Shown here piece after piece: positions 1-10,874 of a stretch of DNA of 64,000 bases. A program made the translations under genes and the position numbers. The notes beneath the pieces were generated by a model, which saw only the letters and a list, made by a program, of their open reading frames with translations, had not been told where the DNA came from and made no database searches. Origin of the DNA: Nannochloris sp. 'desiccata' (lineage: Eukaryota > Chlorophyta > Trebouxiophyceae > Chlorellales > Chlorellaceae); NCBI GenBank assembly GCA_019044685.2, contig JAGTXX020000003.1, positions 124,001 through 188,000 on the forward strand. The letters are read 5' to 3'. The stretch's first letter is position 1. The number at the start of each line of letters is the position of its first letter.

Positions 1-281
1 GGGATCAAGCTGTATGGAATGAATGCATTTTCTTCCCTAATTCACCTAAAAATATAGACCCGGGTGTGACTCGAAGAGCGATGGATATAGAGAAATTCAT
101 GAACTCGAAATATTTATTTAAATTTTTACGGCACAATGAAGCGCATTTTAAAGAGGTGCAACCGGCGATGGTGCATGTGAATTACCATCCTGACAAGTTT
201 GAGAGGATGAAGGCTGTGTGGGCGCATTATGTCGAAGGGAAGAAGACTGCATTGAATGCATTCCCAGATGGGTCGGAGTAA
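1..281 (+). CDS. GT77-type nucleotide-diphospho-sugar transferase, C-terminal end (partial)
   Basis: Open frame (frame 3) running in from the left edge and stopping at 279-281. The visible 92 residues begin with DQAVWNE, which matches the conserved DQ-x-x-x-NE motif of the nucleotide-diphospho-sugar transferase domain (PF03407, CAZy GT77). They end with MVHVNYHPDKFERM and a short NAFPDGSE tail typical of plant and algal members (RRA/XEG113/RGXT-like). Known members are Golgi type II enzymes that add arabinose or xylose to wall glycoproteins or pectin. Only the last exon is visible, so the start, membrane anchor and DxD motif cannot be assessed. The GTG at 66 is internal, not a start. Confidence 0.8.
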   Translation, partial: DQAVWNECIFFPNSPKNIDPGVTRRAMDIEKFMNSKYLFKFLRHNEAHFKEVQPAMVHVNYHPDKFERMKAVWAHYVEGKKTALNAFPDGSE

Positions 282-379
282 AAATTCTAAAATTTTATTT
301 ATTAATCTCTATCGATAAGAAAAAAACAATCGAAAACTCCCAATTATTTATTGAAGCTTTGAACCAGGTTAAAATAGCA

Positions 380-381
<2 letters not shown>

Positions 382-433
<52 letters not shown>
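382..433. repeat. (CT)26 microsatellite
   Basis: An uninterrupted run of 26 CT units. It lies between the 3' ends of the GT77 gene and the convergent PsbP-domain gene and touches the latter's TAG stop codon (432-434 on the minus strand), so it is transcribed as (AG)n in that gene's 3'UTR if the transcript extends this far. Confidence 0.97.
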
Positions 434-435
<2 letters not shown>

Positions 436-1328
436 GTTTCAGCAATATCACTATTGCCACGAGCTAAATTCTGCTTCATTCTAAACGAATCTACTATAAT
501 GCTAAACAACTCAGCCTTCTCCTTATTCCACTGATCGCTTCTCGCCGACGCCCCCAAACAATATACAACACCTCTTTTCACCGCCGCTACTGCTGAATTC
601 TTTCTCTTCACATCATAGCCACTTCTCGTAGTCGTAGACGATGGATATGCAATATACACATACGTAACGCCATCTTCCTGTTCTTTGATTTCGCTTTTTA
701 TTGACCCAGGTCTGGGAGATTCGATCTTACTGTCCCCGCCAACTTCTTTTCCAGGGTTTAGTAGCTGTTCTACCACTGTTTGCGCAAAAATATCTCTATT
801 TGACTCTGTAATTTTGTTAATTCCTTCCGGCAATGGGAAAGTTTCTACTGAAAGCTTATCAGCTGTTTCAAAATTTGCAATGTAAACGCCTTGGCGGAGA
901 GTGTTTTTTCTTTTTACCCAGCTAGAAGGGTAGATAAACGTATATTCTTCGTCGAAATCGTCGTATTGTCGAAATCCCTTTGTTGCGGCAATTTTAGGGA
1001 GGCCATAGGCACCGAGAATTGAGTTTACAACTGTTCTACCATCAGCCGTGTTGAGCGAGTCGGCTTGAGCCCCAAGAGCGGCAAATAAAACAGATTGCAT
1101 CAGAAAATCGCGTCTCGTGACGCCGTGGTTCGTTAGTTCTGCGTCTTCATCATCGTCTGAAGGGTAATGGCTTCTACCACGGCGTTTTACTGCTGCACAG
1201 GTTTTTAAATTTGAGAATTTTGAGTTTCGACATGTGTGATCCAGGGCCTTGAAAACTGGGTAGGCGGCTCCCGGTAGTGTCGATGTGAACATTATGTGTG
1301 TTGATGAATTTCTAATGAATCCATGCAT
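432..1328 (-). CDS. PsbP-domain protein, probable thylakoid lumen (PPD family)
   Basis: 298-residue single-exon frame. The N-terminus is a basic and Ser-rich plastid transit region. It is followed by TRRDFLMQSVLFAALGAQA (about residues 71-89), a twin-arginine lumenal signal with a hydrophobic core and an AxA-type cleavage site. The mature part contains the PsbP fold hallmarks: FRQYDDFDEEYTFIYPSSW, then VSVETFPLPEGI-like and VEQLLNPGKE segments, ending in the usual SIIVDSFRM helix. PsbP-domain (PPD) proteins act in photosystem assembly or as oxygen-evolving-complex relatives. It is not the major PsbP by length and context; the exact PPD number is unclear. A second ATG at 1292 is an alternative start. 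Its promoter lies in the short 117 bp gap to the divergent TPR-WD40 gene. Confidence 0.9.
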
Positions 1329-1445
1329 AGTGCATTGCTCAGATAGAGTTGGGATTAGCTCACGTTGGGCAAAGAAAAGTTTGACCAGTAAAAATTATGA
1401 TCTAAATGCAGCGTTTTTGAGTCTGACACGCATAATTTTCAAAAG

Positions 1446-3218
1446 ATGGAAGCTTTAAATACTTTTAAAAAACAAGGAGATACTTTCTACGTGCAGGCTT
1501 ATTACAAAAAGGCTGTTCAAAGCTACACTCTTGCCATTGACAAAATCAATGCTGATGGTAAACAAGATATCTCCACACAATCTGTACTGCATTCTAACAG
1601 GTGCATGTGCTATATCAAGTTGAACACATTATCTGATGCATGGCAGGATGCTCAAAAATGTCTTTCGTTGCGACCCAGATGGGCGAAAGCTCATCTCCGC
1701 TGTGCTCAATGCCAAGAGCTGCAAGGTGCTTCGGAAGAAGCGATAGCATACTACCAACGAGCAGCAGAACTAGACACTAGTTTAGCACACGAAGTTATAG
1801 AGCCTATCAAAAGGATTCAAGCCAAACTCGCTGAACAACTTTGCTGTTCTATTATGCTACCGTCACCGTCGGCCAGCAATATTAACAACAACCTGAAGCC
1901 TTCTCCCATATATTACGCTTCCTTGTGTCCACAAACGATACGAATTGGAACACACGATACAAATATCCTAGCTGCTGCTTATGGAGATGGTACGATTAGG
2001 CTATGGTGCACAACTACTGGCAATTTGTTAAAACCCTTACAGGAAGTTGATGTCGGAGTTCACTCTCAAGCAGTCACGACTCTGGCTTGGAACACAGATG
2101 GCACCATGCTAGCATCAGGCTCTTTAGATATGGCATGCGCTATTTGGAGACTAGGAGGGGCCGAAGATATTCAGAATGGGGTAGATAACTCGGTTGTAAA
2201 CTTTGAACTCGTCTCCATTTTGAAAGGGCATTCGGGGAGAGTCAGTGCTGTGAGATTCGCTCCTTTTATGGGTGGAATGAACAACGAAAAAGAGTCGCAT
2301 TCTTCTCAGGTTGCTGTGATTACTGCTTCTACTGATCTATCTATTAAAGTATGGAAAATAAATGACTCTTATACCGGTCCCAACAGCTGTGCAGAATGTC
2401 TGTACACGTTAGAAGGACATAGTTCTCTTGTTTCTGATATAGATGTCGACCGTATCGACCAGAAAATCCTCGTTTCAGCTTCAGGAGATGCGCAATTTAA
2501 ACTCTGGGATTTAGAAAATAAAGGACAACTCCTTGAAAATGTTGCGTGGGAGTCTGGCCCTGTCGTTCTCTGTGGCTTTCTTCCTTCTCCCCTGCATCTA
2601 TTACTTACTGCGCATGCTCAACTGGCGCGCCAAGAAGGTAGAATTTTACTATGGGATGTGTTGGGAAAGACAGATGGCTGGGTCGACGGCAAATTAGCTG
2701 CCCCAGCATGGTCTCTTGATGGCTTTGTTGGACGACCTACAAGCTGGGATGCCTGCTGCTGTAGCTCCCCAAAAGAAAATGAAGAAGAAGAAAACCCAGT
2801 TGTGTTGGCTGTAGCGTGCAGTGACGGTTCAATAAGGGTTTGGGAAATATTAAACAAAAATACACGTCCTTTCGAATTATTTGGTTTTGAAATAACAAAA
2901 TACAGTGGCATTAATGGTGGACATACTGAGCTGCCGCCATGGCATGCAGCAGCTTTATCGCAGCAATCAACACCAGGAAATGCATTTAAAGTAAAATTTT
3001 CTCCCCACGGACGATTTTTAGCTGCAACCGGAGGAGGGACGAATGAAAATATTTATGTTTGGAGTGTACAACAAGGAGAACAAGTGTGTATATTTGCTGG
3101 ACATTCAGGTAGGGTACGATCTCTAGAGTGGTCAAAAGATGATAACTATTTATTTTCTGCCTCTGAAGATGGTGCAATAAGAAAGTGGCAAGTAAGTAAA
3201 ACTGAAAAACCTTGTTGA
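1446..3218 (+). CDS. TPR-WD40 repeat protein
   Basis: 590 residues in one exon. Residues 1 to about 115 form three TPR units resembling the Hsp90/Hsp70-type clamp (GDTFYVQAYYKKAVQSYTLAI, then NRCMCYIKLN and WAKAHLRCAQCQEL). Residues about 150-590 form a WD40 propeller with recognisable GH/WD blades (LKGHSGRVSAVRF, LEGHSSLVSDIDV, KLWDLE, FAGHSGRVRSLEW, IRKWQV). TPR plus WD40 architecture indicates a scaffold for protein complexes. No catalytic motif is visible and I cannot assign a named orthologue. TGTAA occurs at 3267-3271, 50 nt after the stop, and may be the poly(A) signal. Confidence 0.88.
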   Translation: MEALNTFKKQGDTFYVQAYYKKAVQSYTLAIDKINADGKQDISTQSVLHSNRCMCYIKLNTLSDAWQDAQKCLSLRPRWAKAHLRCAQCQELQGASEEAIAYYQRAAELDTSLAHEVIEPIKRIQAKLAEQLCCSIMLPSPSASNINNNLKPSPIYYASLCPQTIRIGTHDTNILAAAYGDGTIRLWCTTTGNLLKPLQEVDVGVHSQAVTTLAWNTDGTMLASGSLDMACAIWRLGGAEDIQNGVDNSVVNFELVSILKGHSGRVSAVRFAPFMGGMNNEKESHSSQVAVITASTDLSIKVWKINDSYTGPNSCAECLYTLEGHSSLVSDIDVDRIDQKILVSASGDAQFKLWDLENKGQLLENVAWESGPVVLCGFLPSPLHLLLTAHAQLARQEGRILLWDVLGKTDGWVDGKLAAPAWSLDGFVGRPTSWDACCCSSPKENEEEENPVVLAVACSDGSIRVWEILNKNTRPFELFGFEITKYSGINGGHTELPPWHAAALSQQSTPGNAFKVKFSPHGRFLAATGGGTNENIYVWSVQQGEQVCIFAGHSGRVRSLEWSKDDNYLFSASEDGAIRKWQVSKTEKPC

Positions 3219-3418
3219 AATTTGTGGAGGGTTCGTGTACTTTCTTAAACACAGGCATTTAGTAACTGTAAACTAAGGAAACTAATACACGCATATAAAT
3301 ACAGATATTTAAGCTTTATATTCCATTAAACTCGCGACAAATCTATATAAATCACAAATCAACAAATCCAAACTAACTGCCGTCGTGACGTAGCGCTGCT
3401 GTCGTCGTCAAATCGGCT

Positions 3419-5523
3419 CTAAGCTGTCCATAACGGCCCCGAAGCATCATACCACATGGTATTATATACACTACCATTCTTCTTCTTCTTTTTACCAGAA
3501 GCGCTAGTATTAGACGGTGATACTTTCTTTTTAGCCAAATATTGCTCACCTAGAGCTGATTGCAGTAAAGCAAAATTTCGTTCATACAACTGATGTCGCA
3601 ATGATCTCATCGCTGCCAGCTTGGCTTCAATTACTTCAGATGGCAACGCCATCACAGCTTCCATTGCATCGACATCTTTTGTCCCTTCAGGAACCAAAAA
3701 CACAGAAGAAGAATCCAAGAAAGAGTACGCAGCTAGAGCCCGAGGCGTTGCAATCAAAGGTGTTCCGGCGATAAAGGACGCTGCAATCGAAGAGGAGCCT
3801 TTGTGCAAGTAATACGCTTCACTTGCAAAGGCAGGCATGATTGCTAAACATGAATGCAAAACTTCATAAAATTCTTGGAAAGGTAGTGCAGTGTATCTTC
3901 TCACAAGGCCATCTTCTTCTAATTCACTGGGCACTTCTAAAATGTCCTTGCCACTTCTGCCACCCATTTTGCCTTGAAGCACCAAAGAAAAATCAGAAGC
4001 GAGGAGAGCTTCACGACGTGCTGCCAGATCTGAGAAAAGTGAATCGTACGATCTACGGGATGGATCGAGTTTGCCTTGGACACAAAACCCTTGTCTAGAT
4101 AAATGAGAAGAAAGAAACGAGGTAGAAGAGGAAGTAGAACCAGGGTTGCCATTCGCGCTTGTTGTTCCTTCTCCTCCTCCCCTTGTAGAGAAGAATCCTT
4201 TGCTCACTCTCGGTGGCTGAACTTCTATTTCACCATCAACATCACTGGTATTATCTTTGCTGCTATTTTTCTTCTTAGAAATGGTTGCCTTCAAGTCTTT
4301 CGCTGCTAATTTTCTTCGCTTTCCACTTCTACTATTCCAACCATCGCTATCCTCGTCTTCAGTTTCATCAACCCCTGCACCACCACTATTTGTTAAAAGA
4401 TTAGTATCTACCGGAGCAGCACCGTCTATATCTTGCCACACAGCAGATCTATCACACGCTGGCTGTTCTGCGGCTATTCCAGAAGGGCTTTTCAAACTTG
4501 GATTACTGCAATCTTCTGGAAATAAGACTGGAAAGATTGGAGCAAACCATTGAGACCGGACAGACTCATCAAAACCCTCTGCTTCTAAAATCGAATTTGC
4601 ATATTCGTTGACATGTGGGGTAATAGTCAACAGCTGAACATTGCCCTGGGCAGCTACCATAGCAGCTGCCGCTTCATCAGCTGCCAATAAATCTGGATTA
4701 TGTAAAACAGCAAGGTACCGCTGAGGCAAGCCAGTCGCTATAAGATTTGCAGCTAATTCTAGATGGCAGGTAGGATAGGTAGCGAATACTATGGTGTCAA
4801 ACTCGTAGAATGTGTTGTAGAAGTGTTCGTAGCGTTTGATGCCTTTCCAGTGGAAAGGGTTGATGACTCGTTCTATTCCGAGGCCGTCATCACGAGCATA
4901 GACGGTGACGTTGTGGTTTAGTTTTGTAAAATGATATATAAGAGATGCAACGATCTCTGTATGGAATCTGACCGTGTTCACTATTGCTGTGCGAGGTTGT
5001 CGGTCTGTTGGATGGCCTATATCGACGGCAACGAGGCCAGAGGATTGAGCCGCCTGATAACGATGGAATACACATGAAAGGAAGTTGTGGTCAAGGTAGT
5101 GCAGGTTATAAGGAGTCAATTAAATACAGAAAATTCACAAGCAAATATTTAGATAGTAGATTACGCTTTAAAGGCGTTGTAGGTAGCAGAAAAATCTCTT
5201 TTACTTGCCTGCAGTGTGGCATTAACGCGGCCATTCATGTCTAAAATCTTAGTTTGGCATCCGTCCCGCTTCCAATAATATAAATCACTGTCTGGTAAAT
5301 ACATTGCCGCGGTTAGGAGCAGTAAAATACTACTGGTAGCTATCAAGACGGCATTAACTGCAACAAAATGCCAATTGCGCCGAGGCCTTGGTGTGCCAGC
5401 TGAAGGTGAAAAGCTAGGAGTAGATGGCCTGGAGCCTCGAGGGGTCAGTAAAGTTTGGAATAATGGATCACGGCTCCCGGGTCCTGGGCCAGGACCAATA
5501 GAATTTGCCCTTGAAAGTGGCAT
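3419..5523 (-). CDS. Type II membrane protein, possible GT-B-like glycosyltransferase (two exons, GC-AG intron)
   Basis: Exon 1 is 5209-5523 and exon 2 is 3419-5053. The 155 nt intron (5054-5208) has donor AG|GCAAGTAA and acceptor TTATCAG|, phase 0, giving 649 residues (joint NATLQ|AAQSSG). Without the splice, exon 1 would be a stray 120-residue frame and exon 2 would have no sensible start. Residues 1-55 are Pro/Ser/Gly-rich and cytosolic, followed by one membrane span (VAVNAVLIATSSILLLLTAA): the topology of Golgi glycosyltransferases. The lumenal part begins with TAIVNTVRFHTEIVASLIYHF and contains FATYPTCHLELAANLI and LAVLHNPDLL, which look Rossmann-like. An acidic, low-complexity insert follows, then a second Rossmann-like half containing GTPLIATPRALAAYSFLD. 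The GT-B assignment is inference; no CAZy signature was recognised. Confidence 0.75.
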
Positions 5524-5832
5524 GCCTTCAACTAACTGTTTTAATTTAGCATCAAACGACAGTTTAGATACTTCTATGCTGCATACATTACTCTAATATC
5601 TATGTCAATTCGCCATAGTATTACATATGTAATTTTGCTTTTTATTTTGCTGGTTAAAAGGTGACAGCTCCCAACTCCAAACTTGGTTTTAATAGTTGAG
5701 GCATAGCATAGCATGCTGCTATTGCTCATCTTTTTCAACTTCTAGATCTAAGTCTCCTCAGTTTCCCCAAAATGAGACTAATCTAGTCATAATATTACAT
5801 TATCAAATAACAAAAAAGCAGAAAAAGATCTT

Positions 5833-8800
5833 TTACAATTCCATCATCAGTGCCTGGCGGATCGCCATCTGTACATCGGCGACGGCATCCGCCGCCTTTA
5901 GTATTGTCCGATTATTAGCTATATCCCGAAGCAAACCAATCGCAAGAGCCTGCAGCTTTTCTAATTGATTTTCCCCTTCACACTCCATCTTGCTAGCAAT
6001 CTGCTCAGCACGATGCACTAATTTAGCTGGCAGACCAGCACTTTTCGCCACAGCGAGGCCACAACTACCCTCTGGCGCTGCGCCAGGCCTCAGCTTGTAG
6101 CTTGGAACCAATCCATGCTCATCTACTACACTTGACATGTGACCAAGAATAGCCCCTGATGCTAGAATATCTTGATCTCGTGTCAAACCATGGTAGTGAG
6201 TAGCAAACAGCATCCGGCAGCGAGAATTTCTGGTCAGCCACCACGCAACAGCAGCAGCGATAGCATTGCCATCATGGGTAGAAGTACCACGGCCAAGCTC
6301 ATCGAGTACCACCAAAGATGAGGGCTGAGCATGACGCAGCACAGCAGAGGTTTCAGTCATCTCCACGCAGAAGGTAGACTCACCAGCAGCAATACGATCC
6401 TGAGCACCCATGCGAAGTAAAATACGATCTACAGGAGCAAGCGTACAAGCGCTGCATGGAACAAACGCACCAACTTGAGATAATATTACTGCTAGACAAG
6501 CAGAGCGGAGTAGAGTGCTCTTCCCTCCTGTGTTGGCTCCAGTGAGCAGCAGGGTCGAAGAAATATTGCCATCTCCACCGAGAATCAAATTGTTTGGTTG
6601 AATTTTTAAAACTTTAGAAGCTCGGCTATGTGACTTCCCACTAGCAATAGTGCATTCAGATAAAAGTAACTGAGGATTCCATAGTCCTTGAAGGTTGAGA
6701 AGAGGAGGGTTCTGGTTTTCAGCAGTGGCATTAGCAGTAAAATCAGGGCGGCAGAAAGTGCAGCCGTTTGCTGCAGAATGATCAGGGTGGGTACGCTCAG
6801 CAAACGCTGCAAGTGCATCCAAAGAAGCTACACTAGCGCAAAAGCCTAAAAATGAGTGGTATGTTCCTAGAAAGAGTTCTGCAGATTGTGCCAAGGAGCC
6901 CAAAACAGCGTCTTCAGCTGCATCTGTAGCAGCGGACAGTTTTGCAGCGGCAGCAGTGGCGGTGGCGACGGCGACTCTAATAACAGTCTTTGTTTCTTTA
7001 ATCACAGAGTGCGAATCAGAAAGACGAGCTTTCAAAGCTATAGGAACTTCTAGGGCGAGGTCTCCAGATATTTCTACGAGCTTTATTTTACGGAGCAGGA
7101 GAGGATTGACATTAGGAGAGGTCCCTGCAAGAGCTTTGCGCTCCAGCTCGACCACTTCATCCAACTGAGCACGCGCAGCAGCCACTTCAGCAGAAGCAGC
7201 ATCATACTTGGGGCAGATTCCAGGTTGCATAGTAAGGCCATCTTTCTCACCAGCAGCAAAACGCTGAGAGTGAAAGATCACCGATAAAGATTCAAGCGCC
7301 TTGACAATCTCAGAGCCATAATGCAAAGCACGAGAGAGGGGAGGGAGAGCTGCAGCACCCCCAACACGTTGAGAATCAACAGCATGTTGAAGCTGGCAGA
7401 CTGCTTCCATCATAAGACCCAAGCCTTCAAAGAGCTTGGCAGCGGGAAGAAAGTGGGCGGTGCTGAGAGAGGTTCCAGCAACACCTGCTCCAGCAGCAGG
7501 ACCGTCTTCAGAATCTGGGTTGTTGGCCTCTGTAGGATCTTGAAAAATCGTATCTTCATCATCTGTTTCCATAGAGCAGCCATGGGAGGGGCTAATAGCA
7601 GCGAGAAGAGTTGCGACTCTGGGCATCAGCCTCTCGCAGTCTGGCGCTTGAAGCAGCAAAGTTTGAAAGGCACCAAGAGCTTCAGGCAGCTGCATGAATG
7701 CAGATACTACATCTAACCGCTCATTGATATCTCCGACGCGGTACAGGGGAGAGAGGAGCCATTCTCTAATGCGACGACGACCAGCAGCAGAGGCGGCACC
7801 GGCAGCCAGGTAACTCAATAAGCTACCTTTTATACCACCAAGACCACCTTCAATAAGCTCTAAACTACTAATAGCAGTAGCATCAAGCAACATATGACCA
7901 GTAGTACGAGCACCTTGAGGAGTAAAAGACGCCAAAGAGGAAATTGTAGCATGAGGTAAAACGTGAGAAGCCACCCCAGCAGAAGTAACGTGAGCAATGG
8001 CCATCCAAAAGGCAGCAGCTGCATGAGGCATTGAACAAAGGGTTTCAGAAGCAGCTTGGAAGGAGCTTTCTTTACCACCATGGTTAAAATAAGCAGATTC
8101 AACTCTCTCCAGCAAAGCAGGGACTTCATTAGGGTCCTCGGGATCAAATGGAAATTCAAAGCCCCGGAGCAAAGTAAGAGCAAGAGGCCTTTCGACTCCA
8201 TCGGCTACAAGAGGTTTATGACGCTTCAAAGCTTTACGAGTTTCAGTAGAAATATCTTTAGGTCCCAAAATTAAAATTTCAGCTGGGTTGGCGTGGTTTA
8301 AAAGCGTGACGAGCATGCTGCGAGCGACGTCGACCTCCTGCCATTGCGAAATAGCCACAGTAGCAGAAGGAACGTCGACTACACAGCACCCAAAAAGACC
8401 ATTAGAACCTTCAAAAAGAGCAATAAAAGGCTGAATAGCACCACATTCATTACACTCAAAGCCACCACGAAAATTATCAAGCATAGTTCCAGGGGTGTAA
8501 ATTTGCACGAGCTTTCTTGCTACAAGTTTGCGTCCACCAACGTGCTGCACGGCATCTCCTCTGCTACCACGACATTCTTCTACTCTACCAACGCTGTATC
8601 CTAAATCCAGCACCTTGCTAGCCCATTGGTGGAAAGCTGTTGCGGTGCACCCAACTTTCCACATGTTGGCGTCACAGCTAGAGCCCATTGGATTTAAGCC
8701 AACTCGAAGACCAATGTCAGCATCTAAATCGTACAACTCGTAGAAAGAACCGAGACGGACGAAAAGAACCAAGTCCATAGCATCACGTTTAATGCTCCAA

Positions 8801-9884
8801 TACTGGGCGTTGAATCCCTTCAAGCGAGAAAATTCTTGAGGCGGAATAAGAATGGTGCGAGGATCATAGGCAGGGTCTTCAGGAGATTTTCCAGTCGCAT
8901 CACGACGCTTCTGCAGCCAAGACCAGCGTTTTTTAAAAGTAGAAGTACACTCTACGGGATCATCATGGCCACAGAGTAAGCTGCGAGCACGCATCTTGGC
9001 TGCTGCTGTCGTTGCTGCCGCTGAAGGAGTAGAAGCAAAAGCCTGGTGCGCAGTTTGAAAAGAAAGCGGGGCTGGAGATAATGCTGCTGAGCGCGATTGC
9101 CAAAAGGAAGATACTCCAGAAAAGTTGGAAGGTCTAAAAGGCGTCGCTGTGGACATAGAGTGAAGTCCTTCAGAAACAGAATTTACAACTTCGCCTTCGA
9201 AGGACAAGCCGACGTTGTCAGAAAAACGTTGCACAGGAGCGGAAGGAGGAGCGGAAGGAGGAGCAGAACCAGGAGCTGAAGATACATTAGCATCTTTATC
9301 ATTGTTTATAGCACGGTAACGCTTCATAGTTTGACCAAGAGTAGCTTGAGCGAGCTTTTTAGAAGCTACAGCAGGGTCAGGTTTAGCTGTGAAAGTAAAG
9401 GTGGAAGAGGGGCCATACTGTTTCTTGTCGGAAAGAACAATCTTCTTCATCGGTCCATTGCAGTGGCGACCACCACCGCCGCTACCTGAATTGCCAGGGC
9501 CATCGTTGAGCTTAAGAGCAGCGTTGGTTCTAGTGGTTTCAAGAAGACGTGGCTGGAGAGGAGCTTGCGGCCGTGGAGGTGCCACAGGCGGGGGCATAGC
9601 TGATTTCGGCGGAGGAGCTGCCCGAGAAGAAGTAACGTTTACATTGCCAAAAGCTGGAGTAGACTGAATCCACGGAGCAGGAGAAGCTTGAAATCCAGGG
9701 ACGTTGTTCACTTGAAGGCCACAAGCAGGCCGCGAAGCTTGAGCAGCAGGAGAAAAGAAAACGGATGACCCTAAAGGAGCTGCTGCTTGGCGCAATCCAA
9801 AGCTATCACTAGCTGGTGTGAGAGAAAGTGCACTGTAGGTAGGTTGAGGGCAGCTAGAAGGAGGGTTTACCAGCTGATTTGGCC

Positions 9885-9915
<31 letters not shown>

Positions 9916-10422
9916 TTGCAGAAAAGCAGGGGGGGCAGGAGGGACAAATCCCCAAGCTGACTGCGCTGGTTGATGAGGTACAGTATCATTCCATTGGTTA
10001 TTAGTGTATTGATGCGTAGCTGGGGCTGCAGGCGAAGGAGCAGGCGTGCTTTGTCGAAGAGCAGCTTGCCTCCTGCGCTCAAGAGCAGCTTCCCGGTTTC
10101 TCGCCATGCGTTCTCTATCAGCCTGCAAGTTATACAAGACAGGAATGGGTCTTGAATATTACTCTAAAATTGTACAATTCAATCACCAGTTATAACAACA
10201 TAATTGAGGGTCTACCATACCTGCGTTAGTTGGGCCTGAGGTAATTGGGCCGAGCGATCGCTTGCCCAACCACCTTGCGCAGAAGAACCCTGAGCTTGCT
10301 GCTGCTCCCAGGAAGCCTGCAGTAAGTTAAAATGAGATTTTAGAGCACGCTGAAAGCCAGGTTGAAGCGCCAAAAGAAGCAGGATAGGGCACTTTAAAGG
10401 GGTGCAAGCTTTAGCTTACCAT
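5833..10422 (-). CDS. MSH6: DNA mismatch repair protein MSH6-like (three exons)
   Basis: Exons 10420-10422 (ATG only), 10221-10316 and 5833-10122; introns of 103 and 98 nt are GT-AG, phase 0; 1462 residues. MutS homologue of the MSH6/MSH7 type: the mismatch-recognition motif SFYELY with its Phe and Glu lies at about residue 480. The core and lever domains follow, then Walker A TGANTGGKST (about 1227), STFCVEMTETSAVL, Walker B LVVLDELGRGTSTHDG (about 1304) and FATHYHG. It acts with MSH2 as MutS-alpha on base mismatches and small loops. The N-terminal 400 residues are Gln/Pro/Ser-rich low complexity, including a Q tract (9886-9920). I did not find the usual QxxLxxFF PCNA box at the N-terminus. 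The last codons read ATTGTAA, so TGTAA overlaps the stop; another lies at 5795-5799 on this strand. MSH6 versus plant-specific MSH7 is not settled. Confidence 0.9.
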
Positions 10423-10874
10423 CCAGCTTTTCTGAAACTAAAAATACGTTTCTTCGAAAAGATTTGACTGTATGCAGATGGTTTGATGCGATGTTTAGCT
10501 TTACAATAATATTAAAAATGTTAGATGCCTTTCTCTAAATTTAAAAATTGCCCCATGGCAGAAGTCAATGACACCTCTTCTGAACCACCTTGCTTGACCT
10601 GAGTTGTGATTTGCTCGTGCTGGCTCCCCCGTGATCCCTGATACTGATACCTTTCGGCAGTAGAACTTAACGTAGTATATTCCATTCAACCTAGCATATC
10701 ATCAAGTTGGTGAGTGAGCGATCTGCTATGGGAGATTCGTAGAACATTGCAAATGTGTTAAATTTAAGCCAGCATCTGATTTAACATTCTGTCTGGTCAA
10801 TCTGTTTTTTTTTTACAGGTTGAAGCCCTGGGCAGGGAAGTAGGATATAGAATTTTTAAGGAAATATAATAATA
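10423..10874. promoter_or_regulatory. Shared divergent region of MSH6 and FAD2, with a probable FAD2 5'UTR intron
   Basis: The only sequence between the MSH6 start and the FAD2 start. On the + strand a strong donor TTG|GTGAGTGAG at 10710 and an acceptor with a T10 tract, TTTTTTTTTTACAG|, ending at 10818 define a 109 nt intron upstream of the FAD2 ATG. Introns in FAD2 5'UTRs are well known in plants. No convincing TATA box was seen for either gene. Confidence 0.5.

Noticed and set aside
9097..9279. Arg-rich antisense frame inside MSH6, and other long antisense frames inside BRCA2 and VPS50
   Set aside because: Shadows of low-complexity codons (Ser/Ala/Gly runs read on the other strand).
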